A stretch of 64,000 nucleotides of DNA, from NCBI RefSeq assembly GCF_003703975.1, contig NZ_QTJY01000010.1, positions 1 through 64,000 of the forward strand. The letters are read 5' to 3'. Position numbers and translations under genes: made by a program. The notes beneath the pieces were generated by a model. That model was not told the origin of the DNA. It made no database searches and was given only the letters and a program-made list of their open reading frames with translations. Shown here one piece after another: positions 54,767 to 62,731 of this stretch. Source of the stretch: Larkinella soli. Lineage in GTDB: Bacteria > Bacteroidota > Bacteroidia > Cytophagales > Spirosomataceae. Every line of letters starts with the position of its first letter. Within the stretch, counting starts at the first letter, position 1.

Positions 54767-56008
54767 ATGTCGAACAAGTTCAACGCGTCCTCTCTTACCG
54801 AATATTGCAAATCATATGCCCGAAAAGTGGCCGGTGATTTTTTTTCTTCCCACTCCGTCATTTCCGGAAAAGAACTGCTTTCCCTTAGCCCGATCAGCCA
54901 GGTCAATATATTCGTAGTCAGCTCGTTATCAGAGAAATGGCGGGCAGACGCCGAACGCTTTCGCAGCCCTTACTTCGACTACGAACACCCCGAAGTGAAG
55001 GAAGCGCTTCAGTTGTTCATGAATACGGTTTCTCAACATATTTCAATGCGTCGGGAACAGTTGGAGCCGCTGCTGATCGACGCGACCAAACGGACACTGA
55101 TTCTTCTGTTCGATCCCCGTCATTACTTCGACGAAGCCCTGCGGAACCAGCCGGATTTCTCGCTTTCCGCCGAAGCCGCCCATCAGATTACCCGCTACAC
55201 GCAGATCAATAAATTCGTGCCGATCACCCTGGAGGAACGCATGAAGGGGAAAGATTTCGTCTATGTTAATCAGGCACTGAACTGGCTCGACGAGATTCTG
55301 CTGCACCGGGGCCGGGAGCTTGAAAAACCGGACAAATACATTGCCCAGTTTTCGGAGAAAGTGCTGCTCGATCCGGGCGTATTACTGCGCAAGCCTTCCT
55401 ACGACTTCTCGGTGCCGGCTACCGTCCCGACCACCAATAAATCATTTTTCGACATCGAAGTCGACAACACGGTTACGGCTCCCGTGGCGGTTGCCGTGCC
55501 GGCCGCCCCTGCCAACGGGGCGGCCGGTTCGGTCCTGAATGGAAACTCGTCGGCAGAAGCTTCGGACGAGGCTACCGGCGGCCCGCTGTTTCTGACCGAC
55601 GCCCGGCCCTCCGCCGAACCGTCGGCGCCTTCCATGCAGCCCAGCCAGGCATCGGTGCGGTTCAGTGAAACCACTTCGCTGGACGAACTGCCCGTGACCG
55701 ACCCGGGAACCGCCGACGCCGAAACACCGCCGGCTCCCGTCACCATCGGCGAAACCTTTTACCGGGCGCCGATCGAAAGCATCAGCAAAAGTATTTCGCT
55801 GAACCAGAAGTTCATGTTTATCAACCAGTTGTTCAACGGCAACGCCGTGGCCTACAACGAAGCCATCGATGAACTGAACCAGGCCACCAGCTACGACCAG
55901 GCCCGCGACCTGATCTCCTACCGGTATGCCGCCCAGTACCTCTGGGACATGAGCAGCGACGAGGTCGGCATGCTGATCGACATTCTGAAACGGCGGTTTG
56001 CCTTATAA
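54767..56008 (+). CDS. Hypothetical protein with helical ends and a low-complexity linker
   Basis: A 413-residue cytoplasmic protein. The Met at 54767 was chosen, because a promoter-like TATCTTTA lies at 54739-54746, leaving about 20 bases of leader, which rules out the Met at 54710. Residues about 1-235 are helical (YCKSYARKVAGDFF, EALQLFMNTVSQHI). Residues about 235-335 are a Pro/Ala/Ser/Thr-rich linker of low complexity. Residues about 335-413 are a conserved-looking helical unit (ETFYRAPIESISKSISLNQK, FMFINQLFNGNAVAYNEAID, YLWDMSSDEVGMLIDIL). I know the pattern from Cytophagales proteins but no function. It could be a scaffold or regulator. Confidence 0.7.
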   Translation: MSNKFNASSLTEYCKSYARKVAGDFFSSHSVISGKELLSLSPISQVNIFVVSSLSEKWRADAERFRSPYFDYEHPEVKEALQLFMNTVSQHISMRREQLEPLLIDATKRTLILLFDPRHYFDEALRNQPDFSLSAEAAHQITRYTQINKFVPITLEERMKGKDFVYVNQALNWLDEILLHRGRELEKPDKYIAQFSEKVLLDPGVLLRKPSYDFSVPATVPTTNKSFFDIEVDNTVTAPVAVAVPAAPANGAAGSVLNGNSSAEASDEATGGPLFLTDARPSAEPSAPSMQPSQASVRFSETTSLDELPVTDPGTADAETPPAPVTIGETFYRAPIESISKSISLNQKFMFINQLFNGNAVAYNEAIDELNQATSYDQARDLISYRYAAQYLWDMSSDEVGMLIDILKRRFAL

Positions 56009-56070
56009 GACGCATCCTTCGTTACCGATAACGGACCGGGCGGAAACGTTCGGTTTTTTATTTTGCGTAC

Positions 56071-56110
56071 CCTGTGTCTTCTCCCTCCCCGCTCCGTCTA
56101 AAGCCTGAAA
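56071..56110. repeat. Left direct repeat flanking the DUF4160/XRE cassette
   Basis: 40 bases, matching 56928-56967 at 37 positions (differences at repeat positions 3, 13 and 23). Both share the core CCGTCTAAAGCCTGAAA and a downstream TCGACC. The spacing of the two copies is 857 bases. They bracket the DUF4160/XRE genes and their operator. Confidence 0.85.
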
Positions 56111-56141
56111 CACCTGTCGACCTTACGTAGCTTTCGACAGA

Positions 56142-56165
56142 AAAGTAATCAGGTCTGATTACTTT
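56142..56165. promoter_or_regulatory. 24-bp palindromic operator of the DUF4160/XRE operon
   Basis: AAAGTAATCAG and its exact reverse complement CTGATTACTTT, separated by two bases (GT). It ends 11 bases before the ATG at 56177, overlapping a possible -7 box TACTTTAT. This layout fits autoregulation by the XRE protein. Confidence 0.75.
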
Positions 56166-56176
56166 ATTCTATCTTC

Positions 56177-56410
56177 ATGGCGACCATCGAGCTTCTGGAC
56201 GGGGGTATAAAAATCGAAATGTTCTCGAACGATCATAATCCTCCGCATATTCATGTAAAGTATGCAGAACATAAATGCCTGATTGTGATTCAAACCGGGG
56301 AAGTTTATTCAGGCTATCTGCCGCCCCGTAAACTTAAAGTAGCGATGAGGTATCTGGAAGGCAATCGGCAAAGCCTCCTGACACTCTGGAAAACCATGAA
56401 CAATCAATAA
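56177..56410 (+). CDS. DUF4160 family protein (putative toxin-antitoxin component)
   Basis: A 77-residue protein with the family features IEMFSNDHNPPHIHVKYAEH (positions 13-32 with the paired HxPPHxHV), LIVIQTGEVYSGYLPPRKLK and LEGNRQSLLTLWKTM. DUF4160 proteins usually occur beside a DUF2442 protein in predicted type II toxin-antitoxin pairs, but the activity of either is not established. A palindromic operator lies right upstream and the XRE-fused partner starts 10 bases after the stop. The coding sequence is visibly richer in A+T than its neighbours, in line with horizontal acquisition. Confidence 0.88.
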   Translation: MATIELLDGGIKIEMFSNDHNPPHIHVKYAEHKCLIVIQTGEVYSGYLPPRKLKVAMRYLEGNRQSLLTLWKTMNNQ

Positions 56411-56420
56411 GAACAGGAGG

Positions 56421-56924
56421 ATGACCGAACCCGAAATCATCGAGATTCTGGCCGTGGAGCCGTACCGGATCATTACCCGCTGGTCGAACGGTGAAATTCG
56501 CCGGAACGACTATACCGCTCGAATGGATGAATGGAAGCGCAGTTCCAATCCATTGTACAGCCGGCTCTCCGAATGGGAACTATTTAGCCGGGTTACACTG
56601 CGGGACGGCGTGCTGAGCTGGCCGGAAATCCGGGTAGAATTTAATCTGGGCGGCCGGCAAAGGTCTGAACCGCTCGAATTTGACTCCATCACCACCTTTC
56701 AGGAAAGTGTCCTGATGGCTGATCCGCTCACGGTGTCCGAATCGATTGGAGAGTCTATTTTGAAAGCCCGAAAGGCGGCAAATATTACGCAGGAAGACCT
56801 CGCCCGTCGCATCGGCTCCACCAAACAGTACGTATCGAAAGTAGAAAGAAACATGGTTAGCCCAAAAGCCGAAACGCTTCGGCGGATGGCGGCCGCCATG
56901 GGTAAACGAATTATTTTGATGTAA
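56421..56924 (+). CDS. DUF2442-like / XRE HTH fusion protein (putative antitoxin and regulator)
   Basis: A 167-residue protein. The N-terminal part (about 5-85; IIEILAVEPYRIITRWSNGE, then WELFSRVTLRDGVLSW) resembles DUF2442, including its typical W-x-NG-E pattern. The C-terminal XRE-type HTH (about 110-165) is ESILKARKAANITQEDLARR, IGSTKQYVSKVERNMVSPKA. So the two functions usually seen in separate DUF2442 and regulator genes are fused here. It is the probable repressor of the palindrome at 56142-56165. It is bounded by the right direct repeat four bases after its stop. Low-GC character as in its partner. Confidence 0.85.
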   Translation: MTEPEIIEILAVEPYRIITRWSNGEIRRNDYTARMDEWKRSSNPLYSRLSEWELFSRVTLRDGVLSWPEIRVEFNLGGRQRSEPLEFDSITTFQESVLMADPLTVSESIGESILKARKAANITQEDLARRIGSTKQYVSKVERNMVSPKAETLRRMAAAMGKRIILM

Positions 56925-56927
56925 TTC

Positions 56928-56967
56928 CCCGTGTCTTCTTCCTCCCCGCGCCGTCTAAAGCCTGAAA
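56928..56967. repeat. Right direct repeat flanking the DUF4160/XRE cassette
   Basis: Second copy of the 40-base repeat described at 56071. Its in-frame TAA (56956-56958) closes the HHH reading frame upstream of the TTG start at 57028. Confidence 0.85.
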
Positions 56968-57027
56968 GAAAGCCTTTCGACCGGATGGACGGCCCGGCTT
57001 TGTGTCTTCCCCTCGATCCGATGCCGT

Positions 57028-59082
57028 TTGAATTGCCCGCTTTGGCGCCTTGCGCTGCTAACCCTGCTGACCTCTCCGGCATTTTCTCAGGATTACCGCC
57101 GGCCGGAAGCCGATCCCGGCCGGATCATTCAGGAGCTGTTTCCGGTCCAGGCAGAAGGCCCTGACTATCAAACCGTCTACGATAATCTCTACCAGCTCTA
57201 TACCACCCCGCTCGACCTCAACACCGTCACCCGCGACGAACTCTCGGCTACCGGTCTGCTGACCGAACGCCAGCTGAATCGTTTTTTTGAATACCGGTCC
57301 GCCCTCGGCGATCTGCTTTCCGTCTATGAACTCCAGTCTGTCCCCGATTTCGATCTGCCCACAATCCGCCGGATGCTGCCCTTCGTGACGGTCGGTACCG
57401 GGCAACGACGGTTTTCCCTGCGGAATCCCGCTAACCATTCCCTGACGATTCGAACCGAACGGATTCTGGAACGGCCGAAAGGCTTTCTGCCGACTGAACC
57501 GACCCCCAACGGCAGCCTTCCGCAGCGGTATGCCGGTGGGCGCCAGCAGTGCTACCTGCGTTACCGGTACGACCGGCCCCGGGATTATAGCTTCGGCCTC
57601 ACCCTTGAACAGGATCCCGGCGAACCGCTCCGCTGGCGTCCGGCCACCGGTCAGTTGGGCGTCGACTATCTTTCCGTTCATGCACAGATTCAGAATCGAA
57701 GACGCTGGCGGAACATCATCGTCGGGGATTACCAGTTGCAGGTCGGACAGGGACTGGTACTGGGGGCCGGATTTTCGCTGGGCAAGGGGTCCGAGACGGT
57801 AGCCGGAGTCCGCCGTCCGACCCTGGGAAGCCGCCCGTATACTTCGCTGAGTGAATACGGCTTTTTCCGGGGTCTGACCGCCACCTATGCGCTCCGTCCG
57901 AAGCTGGACATCACGATCCTGATGGCCCAAAACCGACGGGATGCCAACCTTTCGGAGAACGGCCGGGTGTTCACGGCCCTCCAGACTTCCGGCCTGCACC
58001 GGACCCCGGCCGAGCAGGCCGACCGGGCCGGCGTGCGGGAGCAAAACGCCGGGCTTCATCTGCACTGGCACGACGGGCAGCGGTTTCAGGCGGGGCTGGT
58101 CGTGCTGCAAACGGCCTTCGACAAGACATTCCGGAAACCGGACCGGCCTTACAACCGTTACGAATTTGTCGGAAAACGGAACACGGTCGTCGGGCTGCAC
58201 GGCGCTTATCTCCGGCGAAACCTGAATACGTTCGGGGAAGCCGCCCGCTCCTCCAGTGGAGGCATCGGGCTGGTTGGCGGGGCCGTTGCCAGCCTCACGA
58301 AACGGCTGGATGCCACCCTGCTCGGGCGGTATTACGACCGCCGTTTTCAAAGTTTCTACGCCGGGGCCTTCGGAGAAAACAGCCGTAACAGCAATGAAAA
58401 GGGCCTTTATACCGGCCTTCGCTATGTCGTCTACCGGAAGCTGACACTCGGCGCCTTTGCCGATGTCTACCGGTTTCCGTGGCTCAAATACCTCGTCGAC
58501 CGGCCGTCGCGGGGGTTTGACTACCTCTTTCAGGCTACCTTCACCCCCACCAAACGGCTTACGGTTCAGAGCATTTATCATGAGGAACACAAAGAAAAAA
58601 ACCTCCCCGCCAAACTCAATAAAGGCGGGGAGGTGACGAAGACGCTTCGTAAACGTTATGCCCTGAGCGCCGAATATACTCCTTCGCGCCGATTGTCGTT
58701 TCACACGCGGATGCAATGGGCCGGTTTCCGGCAGGTCGGCAACGTGCCCATGACGGGCCTGGCGCTGGCCCAGGATGTAACCCTGGACCTCGGCCGGATT
58801 TCAGTGAGCGGACGGCTGGCCTGGTTCGACAGCGACGCCTACGACAGCCGCCTGTATCTGTATGAACGGGATGTCCCGTCGACGTTTTCCATACCGGCCT
58901 ACACGGACCGGGGCCTGCGGCATTACGTGCTGGTCCGCTGGAAAACCGGGCCACGGCTGGACCTCTGGCTGCGCTGGGGCCGCACCGATTACTTCAACCG
59001 GGAAACCGTCGGGTCGGATCTGGATCAGCTCCCAACTTCCCATAAAACCGAGGCCAGACTTCAGGCGCAGTGGCGATTTTAG
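57028..59082 (+). CDS. Helix-hairpin-helix outer membrane beta-barrel protein
   Basis: A 684-residue exported protein with signal peptide (LWRLALLTLLTSPAFSQ). Residues about 30-115 hold helix-hairpin-helix-like units (PLDLNTVTRDELSATGLLTE, RQLNRFFEYRSALGDLLSV). The rest is a large outer membrane barrel (ADVYRFPWLKYL, YDRPRDYSFGLTLEQDPGE, LVRWKTGPRLDLWLRWG) ending in LQAQWRF, a C-terminal aromatic residue. ComEA-like HHH proteins of Bacteroidota have this form, and a DNA-uptake role is suggested but unproven. The start is TTG at 57028, with no in-frame ATG between the TAA in the repeat (56956) and this point, so the native 5' end may have been altered by the cassette. The 3' end overlaps the DUF4249 gene by four bases. 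Confidence 0.8.
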   Translation: MNCPLWRLALLTLLTSPAFSQDYRRPEADPGRIIQELFPVQAEGPDYQTVYDNLYQLYTTPLDLNTVTRDELSATGLLTERQLNRFFEYRSALGDLLSVYELQSVPDFDLPTIRRMLPFVTVGTGQRRFSLRNPANHSLTIRTERILERPKGFLPTEPTPNGSLPQRYAGGRQQCYLRYRYDRPRDYSFGLTLEQDPGEPLRWRPATGQLGVDYLSVHAQIQNRRRWRNIIVGDYQLQVGQGLVLGAGFSLGKGSETVAGVRRPTLGSRPYTSLSEYGFFRGLTATYALRPKLDITILMAQNRRDANLSENGRVFTALQTSGLHRTPAEQADRAGVREQNAGLHLHWHDGQRFQAGLVVLQTAFDKTFRKPDRPYNRYEFVGKRNTVVGLHGAYLRRNLNTFGEAARSSSGGIGLVGGAVASLTKRLDATLLGRYYDRRFQSFYAGAFGENSRNSNEKGLYTGLRYVVYRKLTLGAFADVYRFPWLKYLVDRPSRGFDYLFQATFTPTKRLTVQSIYHEEHKEKNLPAKLNKGGEVTKTLRKRYALSAEYTPSRRLSFHTRMQWAGFRQVGNVPMTGLALAQDVTLDLGRISVSGRLAWFDSDAYDSRLYLYERDVPSTFSIPAYTDRGLRHYVLVRWKTGPRLDLWLRWGRTDYFNRETVGSDLDQLPTSHKTEARLQAQWRF

Positions 59083-59996
59083 TCGTCCTCGCGGAGGTTC
59101 GCCTTCTCGACCGTCACCGATTTGGAGCCGACGGCCGACACCCCGAAATAGCCGACGGCCTTTGGTCCGCCGGAATTGCGGTTCAGCACGTTGGTCGGGA
59201 CGTTGGACGGAGGTGAAGCAAACAGGCCGCCGTTGTTGATCTGACCGCTCAGTTGCTGGAAGAAAAAGAAGGCATCCTCCGTGATGGACAGGACTTCGAT
59301 CCTCACCCGATCGTTCATTTTATACAGACTGTCGGGGTTGATCGACGTACGGATGGGCTGGATGAACAGCAGGCCGTCGGTGTTGGCACTGCCGTTGAAC
59401 GAGCCGTCGAGCGAGACGACGATGTTGGTGGTTTTATCCAGCCGTTTGTTGTTCCGGTACGTCCTGATCCAGTAATAGTCGGTCTGATTCGGCAGGTCGG
59501 TGGCGTAGAACTCGCCCAGATAGCCGGTTTCGTCCGAGAGCGGGTTGACTTTTTCTTCCCTGAAAACGACCGAGTCGATGGCCGGCACCCGGCGCATTTC
59601 GGAAACCGCATAGTATTCCTGCCCTTCGTAGCGAATGCCCAGACCGTATTTCCGGCCGATTTGCCCGAACACTTCACCGGCCTTCGGGGTCCAGACGTAA
59701 TTACCGTCGTTCTTCAGGTCGACGAACTCGTAGGTCTTGCCCTTATCGTCGGAGACCACCACGGTGGCGCCGGTGGCGGCCGGGGGCTGGGCCGCATCGA
59801 AATAGCCCGTCGTCCGGCTGAGCCTGATGGTCTGGGTACCCGGTTCGTTGGTGAGCCAGGCATCGACGGCCAGTTGCGACGGGCCGGTTTTCAGGTTGAT
59901 GTCGATGGGATCTTCGCAGGCCGCCAGCGTCAGAACAAGCCCGGCCAGCAGCAGCAGGTGGATCAGCGAAAAACCAAATATCTGAATATTTTTCAT
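59079..59996 (-). CDS. DUF4249 family outer membrane lipoprotein
   Basis: A 305-residue lipoprotein with lipobox LTLAAC (Cys27) followed by EDPIDINLK, the family start. The beta-rich domain (LAVDAWLTNEPGTQTIRLSR, TGATVVVSDDKGKTYEF, GLGIRYEGQEYYAVSEM) matches DUF4249. These proteins are paired with TonB-dependent receptors and probably help substrate capture in a SusD-like place. Its receptor gene is the one at 60034-62478, 37 bases upstream. The ligand is unknown. It ends convergently with the HHH gene. Confidence 0.92.
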   Translation of the reverse strand: MKNIQIFGFSLIHLLLLAGLVLTLAACEDPIDINLKTGPSQLAVDAWLTNEPGTQTIRLSRTTGYFDAAQPPAATGATVVVSDDKGKTYEFVDLKNDGNYVWTPKAGEVFGQIGRKYGLGIRYEGQEYYAVSEMRRVPAIDSVVFREEKVNPLSDETGYLGEFYATDLPNQTDYYWIRTYRNNKRLDKTTNIVVSLDGSFNGSANTDGLLFIQPIRTSINPDSLYKMNDRVRIEVLSITEDAFFFFQQLSGQINNGGLFASPPSNVPTNVLNRNSGGPKAVGYFGVSAVGSKSVTVEKANLREDD

Positions 59997-60033
59997 GTCG
60001 AAGGGGCCGGGGGTGGAAGCCCGGCGGGATGGT

Positions 60034-62478
60034 CTAAAACTTGAAATTGTAGGTAACCGACGGAATAATGCTGGCGAATACCGAGTAGCGGACCGCTTCG
60101 GCGACCGGAATCTGCACCTGTTCGCCGTTCATGGTCACCGTCCGTTTGTCTTCGGCCTGCCGGAAGAACACCGAGAACGGGTTTTTGCGGGCGTAGGCGT
60201 TATACACCGAGAACACCCAGTTGCTCTCCCACCGGCGGCCCGGCTTTTTCGGATTCTGAAGCGTGGCCGACAGATCGAGCCGGTGATAGGGCGGAATCCG
60301 GTAGTTGTTGCGGGAATTCTCGGCGTTGTGCGGTACCAGATAGCCCTGGAAGATGTACCCGTTGGTCGGGAAGGTTCCCGGCGTCCCGCTGCTGAGCGCG
60401 AAGGTGGCCGAGAAACTCCATTTCGTGTTCAGGTCGTAGAGCGCCACGGCATTGATCGTATGCCGCTTGTCGAAGCGGGTCGGGAACCAGCGGTTGTTGT
60501 TGACGCCGTCGACGAGCCGCTCGGTTTTGGCCAGCGTGTAGCTGAGCCAGCCCGTCAGGTCGCCCTTGTTCTTTTTCAGGAAGAATTCGGCCCCGTAGGC
60601 CCGCCCTTTGCCGTTCAGCAGGTCGCCTTCGAGGTATTTGTTCAGCAGCAGGTCGGCCCCGTCGATGTAGTCGATCTGGTTCTGAAGCCATTTGTAATAC
60701 ACCTCCACGGAGGCTTCGAACTCGGTGCCGGTCCGGCCGAAGTTCCGGAAATAGCCGCCCGCCAGCTGGTCGGCGATCTGCGGCCGGATATTGTTGGTCG
60801 AGGGCGTCCAGACGTCGAGGGGTGTCGAAGCGGTCGTATTGGAAACCAGGTGAATGTACTGGGCCAGCCGGTTGTAGCTCAGTTTCAGCGAACTCAGGTC
60901 GCTTAGCTCATACTTGGCCGAAAACCGGGGCTCCCAGTTGCCGTAGGTTTCGATGTTTTCGTACCGGTCGTAGTCGCGGGTGGCCACCGGGAACCGGCGT
61001 TGTCCGGCCGGGACGTTCGACTGGAAGGTGTAGGCTTCGCCCGGTCCGAGGAAACTATAGAGCGAATACCGCAGCCCGTATTGCAGTTGAATCCGCCGGG
61101 ACACCTGCTGTTCGTTCCCGACATAGAGCGCACTCTCCAGGGCGTATTTGCTTTCCAGCCCGAACGACCGCACCTCGCCGTTGCTGGCCGCCGTGGCTTT
61201 TCCCGGCTGGAAATCATAGACGATGGCCTGTCCGCCGAAGGTCAGCGTGTTGTTTTTCAGGAACAGCGTGAAGTCCGGCTTAATACTGTAATTGATGATC
61301 CGGGATTTCCAGCGGAAATAGTCCTTGGCTTCTTTCCGCTTCAGGTCGCTGTCGAGCAGGTAATCGTAGTTGCTGTAGAAGGCCGTCGTGTTCAGGAACA
61401 GCTTGTTGCTGAACACGTGGTTCCAGCGCAGACTGGTGGTGGTGTTGCCCCAGTTGAACCCGAAATCGGCCCCGAAGACGTCGCGGCCCAGGTAGCCGGA
61501 GGCATAAATGGTATTTTTGTCGTTGATGCGGTAGTTGGCCTTGGCCGTCAGGTCGTAAAAGAAGAAGCGGGAGCCTTTGAGGTCACCTTTCAGGAACGGT
61601 TTAGCCAGCACGTCGGCGTAGGACCGGCGGCCCGCGATGATGAACGAGCCTTTGCCCCTGAACAGCGGCTGCTCGACGGTCAGGCGGCTGAAGATGGCCC
61701 CGATGCCGCCTGAAACGGTGGTGCGCTTCGAGTTACCTTCCTTCATCCGGACGTCCAGAATGGACGAGATGCGCCCGCCGTAGAGGGCAGGGATCCCGCC
61801 TTTCACCAGCTTGACGTCCTTGACCGCATCCGGGTTGAACACCGAGAAAAAGCCGAACAGGTGGGAGGAGTTGTACACCGGGGCTTCGTCGAGCAGCACG
61901 AGGTTCTGGTCGATATTGCCGCCCCGGACGTTGAAACCGGTGGCGCCCTCCCCGACCGTCGAGACGCCCGGCAGCAGCTGAATGCTCCGGATCACGTCGA
62001 CCTCGCCGAGCAGGGCCGGTATTTTCTGGATTGTCTTCATCTCGACCCGGTTGACGCTCATTTCGATGTTCTTGACGTTGTCGTCCTCACGTTTGGTCGA
62101 TACGGTAACCTCTTGGAGATCACGGCCCTCCTGTTGAAGCTCCATGTTCAGGTTCTGGTTCTGGCCGGTCAGATCGACCGTCCGGTTCTGTTTGGCGAAA
62201 CCGACGTAGGAGAAAACCAGGTTGTAGGTGCCGGCCGGCAGCGTCAGGGCATAAAAACCGTAGGCATTGGTCGTTACGCCGGAGCCGGTTTCCTTGACGA
62301 AAACCGAAACGCCGATGAGTCCCTCGCCGTTGGCGGCATCCTTGATGTAGCCGCTGACCGTATATTGGGCTTTGTTTGGGGGAAGACCGGCCGGCGGGGC
62401 GGTGTTCTGACTCGTCTGAGCCGTCACGACCGGGGCGGTCCATGAGGCCAGAAGAAAAATAAGTAGGAACTGTTTCAT
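60034..62478 (-). CDS. TonB-dependent receptor with carboxypeptidase-like N-terminal domain
   Basis: An 814-residue outer membrane receptor. The Met at 62478 starts a good signal peptide (FLLIFLLASWTAPVVTAQ). The next in-frame Met upstream adds 20 polar residues and was rejected. A CarboxypepD_reg domain (about 35-120; YTVSGYIKDAANGEGLIGVS) is followed by the plug (LLGEVDVIRSIQLLPGVSTV, GEGATGFNVRGGNIDQNLVL, LDEAPVYNSSHLFGFFSVFN) and a barrel ending SVTYNFKF. Without an STN domain it is not expected to signal through FecR. It is paired with the DUF4249 lipoprotein. Siderophore, peptide or cofactor uptake are all possible. Confidence 0.93.
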   Translation of the reverse strand: MKQFLLIFLLASWTAPVVTAQTSQNTAPPAGLPPNKAQYTVSGYIKDAANGEGLIGVSVFVKETGSGVTTNAYGFYALTLPAGTYNLVFSYVGFAKQNRTVDLTGQNQNLNMELQQEGRDLQEVTVSTKREDDNVKNIEMSVNRVEMKTIQKIPALLGEVDVIRSIQLLPGVSTVGEGATGFNVRGGNIDQNLVLLDEAPVYNSSHLFGFFSVFNPDAVKDVKLVKGGIPALYGGRISSILDVRMKEGNSKRTTVSGGIGAIFSRLTVEQPLFRGKGSFIIAGRRSYADVLAKPFLKGDLKGSRFFFYDLTAKANYRINDKNTIYASGYLGRDVFGADFGFNWGNTTTSLRWNHVFSNKLFLNTTAFYSNYDYLLDSDLKRKEAKDYFRWKSRIINYSIKPDFTLFLKNNTLTFGGQAIVYDFQPGKATAASNGEVRSFGLESKYALESALYVGNEQQVSRRIQLQYGLRYSLYSFLGPGEAYTFQSNVPAGQRRFPVATRDYDRYENIETYGNWEPRFSAKYELSDLSSLKLSYNRLAQYIHLVSNTTASTPLDVWTPSTNNIRPQIADQLAGGYFRNFGRTGTEFEASVEVYYKWLQNQIDYIDGADLLLNKYLEGDLLNGKGRAYGAEFFLKKNKGDLTGWLSYTLAKTERLVDGVNNNRWFPTRFDKRHTINAVALYDLNTKWSFSATFALSSGTPGTFPTNGYIFQGYLVPHNAENSRNNYRIPPYHRLDLSATLQNPKKPGRRWESNWVFSVYNAYARKNPFSVFFRQAEDKRTVTMNGEQVQIPVAEAVRYSVFASIIPSVTYNFKF

Positions 62479-62731
62479 AATCAGGCTGGTGGTACTGGAT
62501 GATAACTTTTGGTACGTTCTTTTGTTGTACGACAGCAAAGGTCGGCAATGCCCCTATGCCGTAGGACAAAAAAATGACGAACCGTCGGAAACCAGTCCCG
62601 AAAGGCACGGCCTGTAGTATGAAACCTACTTTTCCGGGCAGGATGGTGCAAACCCGAAAACATGTAAATCTTTGCCAATAAGCCGCCTGTTTCGGACGTT
62701 AAATACCGTGGGCCCCGTTCCGCATTGCCGT

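Noticed and set aside
57058-58716. A 552-codon leftward open frame opposite the HHH gene
   Set aside because: The rightward frame has signal peptide, HHH units and barrel features, whereas this one has none.
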